Assembly (NCBI RefSeq): GCF_000166195.2
Contig: NZ_CM001403.1
Location: 6,218,432 to 6,282,431 of the forward strand
Length of the DNA stretch: 64,000 nt
Reading direction: 5' to 3'
From: Mucilaginibacter paludis DSM 18603
GTDB lineage: Bacteria > Bacteroidota > Bacteroidia > Sphingobacteriales > Sphingobacteriaceae
Each line of letters opens with the position of its first letter. The stretch's first letter is position 1. Below the pieces are notes generated by a model. It was not told where the DNA came from and did no database searches. It worked only from the letters and a program-made list of their open reading frames with translations. The position numbers and the translations under genes are program-made. Positions 59,059 through 64,000 of this stretch are shown here, one piece after another.

Positions 59059-60390
59059 CTACAACTCAAACGTCAACCTCTTCCCCATAAGCTCATCGTT
59101 CAACTTTCCATTAGCCCAAACCAAATTACCCGATACAAAAGTATGTGTCACCGCTGAGCGGAAAACCTGTCCTTCAAACGGACTCCAGCCGCATTTGTAT
59201 AAGATGTTTTGTTTGCTTACAGTCCATGGCGAGTTTAAATTAACCAATACCAGGTCTGCCCAGTAACCTTCGCGGATAAAGCCGCGTTTCTCAACATTAA
59301 AGCAGATGGCCGGGTTGTGCGCCATTTTTTCAACTACCTGCTCTAAACTTAGTTTGCCTTGGTGGTGCATTTCAAGCACTGCCGGTAAGGCATGTTGTAC
59401 TAAGGGGCCGCCTGATGGCGCTTCCAGGTAGGGTTTTGCCTTTTCTTCTATCGTATGTGGGGCATGGTCGGTTGCTATAATGTCAATACGGCCATCCAAT
59501 AGGGCTGCTAAAATACCATCCCTGTCGGCAGCAGTTTTAACGGCGGGGTTCCACTTAATCAGGTTACCTTTGGTTTCGTAATCAGCATCGCTAAACCATA
59601 GGTGATGTACGCAGGCTTCGGCTGTTATCTTTTTATCTTTTAGGGGGATGGTGTTATCAAATAAGTGAGTTTCTTTTTCGGTAGAGATATGCAGGATATG
59701 CAAGCGGGTGTTATGCTGTTTAGCCAGTGCTACAGCCATAGATGATGACAGGTAGCATGCTTCGGCACTTCTGATCTTGGGATGCAGCCTTACCGGAATG
59801 TTTTCTCCCAATAATTGCTTAAAATGATTTAGGTTGCTCTTAATGGTAGCCTCGTCCTCGCAATGGGTGGCAATCAGCATGGGCGATTGTGCGAATAGTT
59901 TTTCGAGTGTTTGTGGGTTATCAACCAGCATATTTCCTGTAGACGAACCCATAAATACCTTAATGCCGCAAACATTGGCTGCGTCGGTGCGCAAAACCTC
60001 GTCGAGGTTATCATTGGATGCCCCCATAAAAAACGAATAGTTGGCCAGTGAGGTTTGCGCGGCTATGTTATATTTATCGGTGAGTAACTCCTGGGTCAAG
60101 GTATTCGGCACAGTATTGGGCATCTCCATAAAAGAAGTAATGCCCCCCGCCACAGCTGCCCGTGATTCGGAATAAATGTTCCCTTTATAAGTTAGTCCCG
60201 GCTCACGGAAATGTACCTGGTCGTCAATACAACCCGGTAACAAGTGTAAGCCTTCGGCGTTGATCTCGGTATCCGCCTGAGCGCTGATAGACGGTGCAAT
60301 TTGATCTATCAAACCGTCCTTAATCAATATATCGGCTACATATTGGCTGCCTTCGTTAACTATGGTGGCTTGTTTAATGAGGATGGTCAT
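59059..60390 (-). CDS. pyrC: dihydroorotase
   Basis: A 443-residue amidohydrolase-fold enzyme of pyrimidine synthesis. GCIDDQVHFREPG is the metal motif region, with Gln58 where most relatives have the first His of HxH; His60 is present. Other expected sites are IKVFMGSS (carboxylated lysine), ATHCEDE, LHILHIS and ATDHAPHT, holding the catalytic aspartate. From memory the DDQVHFREPG form is common in Bacteroidota. It is a monocistronic gene without other pyr genes in the window. Confidence 0.93.
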   Translation of the reverse strand: MTILIKQATIVNEGSQYVADILIKDGLIDQIAPSISAQADTEINAEGLHLLPGCIDDQVHFREPGLTYKGNIYSESRAAVAGGITSFMEMPNTVPNTLTQELLTDKYNIAAQTSLANYSFFMGASNDNLDEVLRTDAANVCGIKVFMGSSTGNMLVDNPQTLEKLFAQSPMLIATHCEDEATIKSNLNHFKQLLGENIPVRLHPKIRSAEACYLSSSMAVALAKQHNTRLHILHISTEKETHLFDNTIPLKDKKITAEACVHHLWFSDADYETKGNLIKWNPAVKTAADRDGILAALLDGRIDIIATDHAPHTIEEKAKPYLEAPSGGPLVQHALPAVLEMHHQGKLSLEQVVEKMAHNPAICFNVEKRGFIREGYWADLVLVNLNSPWTVSKQNILYKCGWSPFEGQVFRSAVTHTFVSGNLVWANGKLNDELMGKRLTFEL

Positions 60391-60450
60391 AAGTGTAGAT
60401 GTGAGTATTGAGATATGAGATTTGAGACAAATATAGTAACCACGCTTAAA

Positions 60451-60699
60451 TTAGGCAGGGTAAACCTGTTTTGTTCTCCATTTATTAAAATGGTTTCTGT
60501 TCTCTTTGAAAAGTTTATATTGATCATCCCTCATTACCGGGCCCCGTAACAAAAACTCACGAAAACTATCTACGGGTTTAGATTCATTATCGGTTGAAGG
60601 AGAGGAGAGTTCGGCTTGTAATAGCGACTTTTTATCAGCAGGTAATTGCCGGATAGCATCTAAAAGCTGATCAAATTCTATTTCTACCTTTAATTCCAT
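60451..60699 (-). CDS. small antitoxin-like protein, no toxin seen
   Basis: An 82-residue protein: MELKVEIEFDQLLDAIRQLP then KKSLLQAELSSPST, a serine-rich linker and basic KWRTKQVYP. The first part resembles antitoxin N-termini of the addiction-module type (LLDAIRQLPADKKS). No toxin gene lies on either side: dihydroorotase is 60 bases downstream and the helicase is divergent. It may be an orphan antitoxin or a gene with another role. Confidence 0.6.
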   Translation of the reverse strand: MELKVEIEFDQLLDAIRQLPADKKSLLQAELSSPSTDNESKPVDSFREFLLRGPVMRDDQYKLFKENRNHFNKWRTKQVYPA

Positions 60700-60799
60700 A
60701 TCGCAATATACAACACATTAAAGCTAAGCAATTGAAGCGTATTAATCAAGTACTTTTAAAACCCTCAGCCATTCACATCAAAAACCTTACCTTTGCCGC

Positions 60800-62152
60800 A
60801 TGTCCGTAACTTTCGAAGATTTTAACTTTAACCGGCAAATATTGAATGCCATTGCCGATGCCGGTTATACCGAAGCTACGCCCGTGCAGCAAAAAGCCAT
60901 TCCCCCTATCATGAACGGTCAGGATGTGATGGGCATAGCTCAAACAGGTACGGGTAAAACTGCCGCTTACATGCTGCCCATTATTATGAGGCTTAAATAC
61001 GCCCAGGGTAGCGATGCCCGTGCCATTGTGATAGCGCCAACACGGGAGCTGGCCCTGCAGATTGAAGAGAATGCCAAAGAGTTTGCCAAATATACCGATC
61101 TGCGTATCGTATCGCTTTACGGTGGCCTTGGCCCCAAAACTCAAAAAGAACTGATGGATAAAGGGGTGGATATTATTGTTGCCACCCCGGGCCGCTTTAT
61201 GGATGTTTACCTTACCGGGCACATGGTAACCAAAAAGCTGGAAGTACTGGTTTTGGATGAGGCTGATAAAATGATGGATATGGGCTTTATGCCCCAGATT
61301 AACCGCATACTTGAAGTTGTTCCGCGGAAACGGCAAAACCTGCTGTTCTCGGCAACTATGTCTGATAAAATTCAGGAGCTTTCGTCTAACTTCCTCGAGT
61401 TTCCAACCGTAGTTGAGGTTACGCCCCAGGCTACACCCGCGCAAACAGTAAACCAGGTGTTGTATCATGTACCTAACATGAAAACCAAGATCAACCTGCT
61501 GAAGAAGCTGCTCGATGCGCCCGATGATATCAAAAAACTCATTATATTTTGCAAAACACGTGTTGCCGCCGAGGATGTTTATAAGTTTTTGCTCCGTAAA
61601 TTCGGCGAGAAGGAGGTAAGGGTACTACATGCCAACAAGGGCCAAAACACCCGCATCAACGCCATTAATGCCTTTAAAAACGACGAAGTTAAAATATTGG
61701 TGGCTACTGATGTGGCATCGCGCGGTATTGATGTGAGCGATGTGAGCCATGTAATTAACTTTGATGTGCCTGTAGTGTATGAAGACTACGTTCACCGGAT
61801 AGGCCGTACCGGCCGTGCCTTTCAATCGGGCGAAGCCATTACTTTTTGCAATCCTGCCGAAGAATATTACATTAGGAAGATTGAAAAATTGATCAGGCAA
61901 CAAATTCCTGTTGTACTTTTGCCGCCGGATGTTTTTGTGGATGAAACGCCTTATGAGGAGCGCCAGGATCAGAATAAAGAAATAGATTTGCAAAAGCGTA
62001 AGGATGATCCTGATTTTAAGGGAGCCTTCCACGAAAAGAAAACGGTTAACCAGCGGAAAAAGTTTGATGCCGCCAAAGGTAAAACAGCACATAACAACAG
62101 GCCCGGTAAAAAAGCGGCCGCGCAACGGTCAAACAAGCAACGGAAACACTAA
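60800..62152 (+). CDS. rhlE: DEAD-box RNA helicase, RhlE type
   Basis: A 450-residue ATP-dependent RNA helicase. It has a Q motif (TPVQQKAIPPIM), motif I AQTGTGKT, motif II DEAD (VLDEADKMMDMGF), motif III SAT and motif VI HRIGRTGR, with a basic low-complexity tail from about residue 395 (RKKFDAAKGKTAHNNRPGKK). It unwinds short RNA duplexes, for example in ribosome assembly and cold adaptation. It starts an apparent run of + strand genes ending with gldC and two small membrane proteins. Confidence 0.93.
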   Translation: MSVTFEDFNFNRQILNAIADAGYTEATPVQQKAIPPIMNGQDVMGIAQTGTGKTAAYMLPIIMRLKYAQGSDARAIVIAPTRELALQIEENAKEFAKYTDLRIVSLYGGLGPKTQKELMDKGVDIIVATPGRFMDVYLTGHMVTKKLEVLVLDEADKMMDMGFMPQINRILEVVPRKRQNLLFSATMSDKIQELSSNFLEFPTVVEVTPQATPAQTVNQVLYHVPNMKTKINLLKKLLDAPDDIKKLIIFCKTRVAAEDVYKFLLRKFGEKEVRVLHANKGQNTRINAINAFKNDEVKILVATDVASRGIDVSDVSHVINFDVPVVYEDYVHRIGRTGRAFQSGEAITFCNPAEEYYIRKIEKLIRQQIPVVLLPPDVFVDETPYEERQDQNKEIDLQKRKDDPDFKGAFHEKKTVNQRKKFDAAKGKTAHNNRPGKKAAAQRSNKQRKH

Positions 62153-62160
62153 TTCAATCA

Positions 62161-62427
62161 ATGAAGGTTAAAATTACGCCCCTTAATATCGCTACGGCAT
62201 TCCTTTTATTTCTGGCGGTATACATTGGTATTTACGGTATCAAAATAAACAACAGCAAAACCCTCAATTTTAGCGGTACTATTTGCGCGGTATTTGTATT
62301 GTTTGCCTTTGTGGTGTTTGTGATCGATATGATGCTGCGCAACTTTTTTCCGGATACAAAAAAACTATGGATCATTGAATGCTGCTTTATTGTGCTTACC
62401 GCGGTAATCTATCTACTTGTTAAATAA
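62161..62427 (+). CDS. small membrane protein, unknown
   Basis: An 88-residue protein with three predicted membrane helices (ATAFLLFLAVYIGIYGI, TICAVFVLFAFVVFVIDMML, IIECCFIVLTAVIYLLV). I recognise no family. It sits 9 bases after the helicase gene and 17 before gldC, likely in one transcript. Confidence 0.75.
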   Translation: MKVKITPLNIATAFLLFLAVYIGIYGIKINNSKTLNFSGTICAVFVLFAFVVFVIDMMLRNFFPDTKKLWIIECCFIVLTAVIYLLVK

Positions 62428-62443
62428 TACGCTAATTAAATAA

Positions 62444-62773
62444 ATGAAAAAGGCTGAAATTAAATTTACTATCGAGCTTGACGACAACAATGTTCCCGAA
62501 AATATCTTATGGGAATCAACCGACTCCCAAAATAAGGAAGCACTGCCCGTAAAATCAATTATGCTGGCTTTATGGGATCATAACTACAAAAACACGCTGC
62601 GTATCGACTTGTGGACTAAAGACATGCCCGTGGATGAGATGAAACGTTTTTTTTACGAAACCCTGCAAACCATGGGCGACAGCTTTTTGCGCGCCACCGG
62701 CGAGAAAAATATTGTGGAAGACCTGCGCGATTATTGCGCCCACTTTGCTGATAAAATGGAGATCACTAAATAA
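62444..62773 (+). CDS. gldC: gliding motility protein GldC
   Basis: A 109-residue cytoplasmic protein matching GldC: KAEIKFTIELDDNNVPENI, DHNYKNTLRIDLWTKDMPVDEM and NIVEDLRDYCAHFADKM. GldC is found in gliding and non-gliding Bacteroidota, linked to gldB and gldD. Its molecular role is not known and no other gld gene is in the window. Confidence 0.92.
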   Translation: MKKAEIKFTIELDDNNVPENILWESTDSQNKEALPVKSIMLALWDHNYKNTLRIDLWTKDMPVDEMKRFFYETLQTMGDSFLRATGEKNIVEDLRDYCAHFADKMEITK

Positions 62774-62782
62774 ATTAAACAT

Positions 62783-63208
62783 ATGCGCATCAGTTCGTTT
62801 GTTTCTTTTTTGGGCTTTATATTACTTATTGCAGGTACGTTTAGCCCTTTATTGCGTCCGTTCGGCTTATTCAGCTGGGATGTTTACGCTCTAAATAAAC
62901 CTTACGGCATCGTTATTTTAATAGTAGCCATTATAGGTATACTGGGTACGCTTTTGCAGCAACACCCGGTTACTAAGGTTACGGCTTATGTATCGCTGGT
63001 ATTGGTGGTATTGTTGTATGTTGCCGCCGTTTGTAAGGTAAATACAAGCTTTAGCTTTATCCCCTTTAAAGGTATTTCTGCAGGTTTAACACATCTCATT
63101 AAGTTTAAATGGGGATGGTTGGTTTTGTTTGCAGGTGCTATAACTGCTCTGGCAGGTGTACTAAGCAATAGGCCGCCAGTTGTGGTTACACCGCAGATTA
63201 ACGTTTAG
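62783..63208 (+). CDS. four-helix small membrane protein, unknown
   Basis: A 141-residue protein with four predicted membrane helices (FVSFLGFILLIAGTF, IVILIVAIIGILGTLL, VTAYVSLVLVVLLYVAAV, WGWLVLFAGAITALAGVL), about 25-30 residues apart. It follows gldC by 9 bases. No family recognised. Confidence 0.78.
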   Translation: MRISSFVSFLGFILLIAGTFSPLLRPFGLFSWDVYALNKPYGIVILIVAIIGILGTLLQQHPVTKVTAYVSLVLVVLLYVAAVCKVNTSFSFIPFKGISAGLTHLIKFKWGWLVLFAGAITALAGVLSNRPPVVVTPQINV

Positions 63209-63542
63209 TAAGGTTTTCGCAGTCAAACCCATTGGGCTTATAAAACTATGAGGTGCATTATTTGCACCTCATAAGCAAGTATTGGTATTATACCATTGAT
63301 GGTGATGAGTCTGCCTTACCTATAAATTGGATATGGCAGGTTGATGGCCGAATAATTACTTATCGCCAAAACAAAAAGCTATCGCTGCAGGCTAACCTCT
63401 TTATTTATATTTTCAATAAACTCCCCTTACTGATGGTACAAGGGCTATAATTGTTTTCTGCCCAACTGCATCCCGGTTTTTTTCGTACCTTCTTCGTAAA
63501 TTGTTTTTTTAAGGCTATTTTTATCAGCATAAATTATCTTAA
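63209..63542. other. intergenic region before the CHASE3 sensor gene
   Basis: It holds a perfect 11-bp hairpin TATGAGGTGCA/TGCACCTCATA (63247-63273) soon after the membrane protein gene, probably ending that transcript. The 65-codon frame at 63253-63450 starts within this hairpin and shows no protein features. Confidence 0.6.
63247..63273. terminator. hairpin after the gldC gene cluster
   Basis: TATGAGGTGCA (63247-63257), loop TTATT, TGCACCTCATA (63263-63273): perfect 11-bp stem without U-tract. Its position fits a transcript end. Confidence 0.55.
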
Positions 63543-64000
63543 ATGTTAAAATTTTCTTTCCGTCAGCAAGTATTAGCCGGGTTTGTTGTGTCCATTGTGC
63601 TCGTTTTTGTAGTCGCCATTTTATCGTACAACAGCATCAGGCAATTAGAAGACGATACCAAATGGGTTGACCATACACAAAAGGTTATTAAAAATTCAAC
63701 CAATTTGCTTCAGTATTTGGTTGATGCCGAAACGGGTATGCGGGGTTTTGGTGCAACTGGCGATAAGCGTTTTTTAGACCCTTATAATGCTGCTATTCCT
63801 AAAATAACCGATAAGCTTGACTCACTTAAAAATTTAACAGTTGATAACCCAACCCAGGTAGGCAGGATAGATTCGTTGAATAAATTGGTTAGTACGCAGT
63901 TAAATATCCTGAAGGAAAATATACTTACCCGAGAAAGCAAAGGTTTGGACTATATGGTTCAGAACAGCATGTTTTTGCGCGGTAAAAGTAACATGGACAG
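63543..64000 (+). CDS. CHASE3-domain sensor protein, N-terminal part
   Basis: A gene running off the right edge; 152 residues are visible. It starts MLKFSFRQQVLAGFVVSIV with a membrane helix (about 10-30). The extracytoplasmic domain has WVDHTQKVIKNSTNLLQYLV, VDAETGMRGFGATGDKRFL and DPYNAAIPKI, the signature of the CHASE3 sensor domain. It is most likely a sensor histidine kinase; the catalytic part lies beyond the window. Confidence 0.85.
   Translation, partial: MLKFSFRQQVLAGFVVSIVLVFVVAILSYNSIRQLEDDTKWVDHTQKVIKNSTNLLQYLVDAETGMRGFGATGDKRFLDPYNAAIPKITDKLDSLKNLTVDNPTQVGRIDSLNKLVSTQLNILKENILTRESKGLDYMVQNSMFLRGKSNMD

Noticed and set aside
63253..63450. 65-codon frame before the CHASE3 gene
   Set aside because: It starts inside a hairpin and shows no protein features.

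Overview
The window reads as a chromosome segment of a Bacteroidota bacterium, most likely a Sphingobacteriaceae member close to Mucilaginibacter or Pedobacter. This is judged from gene content: a TonB receptor/DUF4249 lipoprotein pair, DUF5686, OMP beta-barrel TonB receptors with carboxypeptidase-like N-terminal domains, the gliding protein GldC, an Hc1-like mini-histone, and an ECF sigma operon with DUF4097 proteins. Base composition is moderate. I see no rRNA, tRNA, CRISPR array, prophage or plasmid functions.

Layout. 1-5.6 kb: end of an unknown gene, a sulfatase, a large SNF2 helicase and a small histone-like gene. 5.9-13.6 kb: an MscS channel divergent from a trehalose operon in which treZ overlaps a fused treY-malQ gene. 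14.3-20.3 kb: AsmA-like protein, smpB, DUF5686 outer membrane protein. 20.5-23.1 kb: molybdopterin genes moaA, moaD and moaE, split by repeats, then a SelW-like protein. 23.1-29.4 kb: PAS/HisKA protein, TonB receptor plus lipoprotein, AHSA1-like and SYLF proteins. 29.48-31.01 kb: an intact IS4-type insertion sequence with inverted ends and an 11-bp target duplication. 31-39.7 kb: M13 peptidase, MgtC-like protein, TonB receptor, and an ECF sigma/anti-sigma/DUF4097 operon. 39.9-45.5 kb: a predicted beta-propeller lipoprotein and the conserved tesA/ybbA/ybbP neighbourhood. 45.5-51.8 kb: a frameshifted DUF3368/UPF0175 toxin-antitoxin pair, sialate O-acetylesterase, small proteins including an EncFtn-like ferritin, and most of the repeats. 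51.9-58.3 kb: serine hydrolase, cobalamin riboswitch, BtuB-like receptor with a fresh in-frame tandem duplication, DUF6580 membrane protein, sirtuin and two thioredoxin-fold proteins. 58.4-64 kb: VapBC-like pair, dihydroorotase, DEAD-box helicase, gldC, small membrane proteins and the start of a CHASE3 sensor gene.

The most unusual material is intergenic. Three copies of a roughly 270-bp element carry two interleaved helices, and both helices show compensatory base changes between copies. This points to a structured nucleic acid and not to the short ORFs that run through it. Seven copies of a second, roughly 100-bp palindromic MITE-like repeat lie in the same clusters, all in one orientation. 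Two of the three large elements end in the same terminal bases as the small repeat, which suggests a shared mobilisation or processing signal.

All function calls are by eye from motifs and remembered family features. No database search was run.
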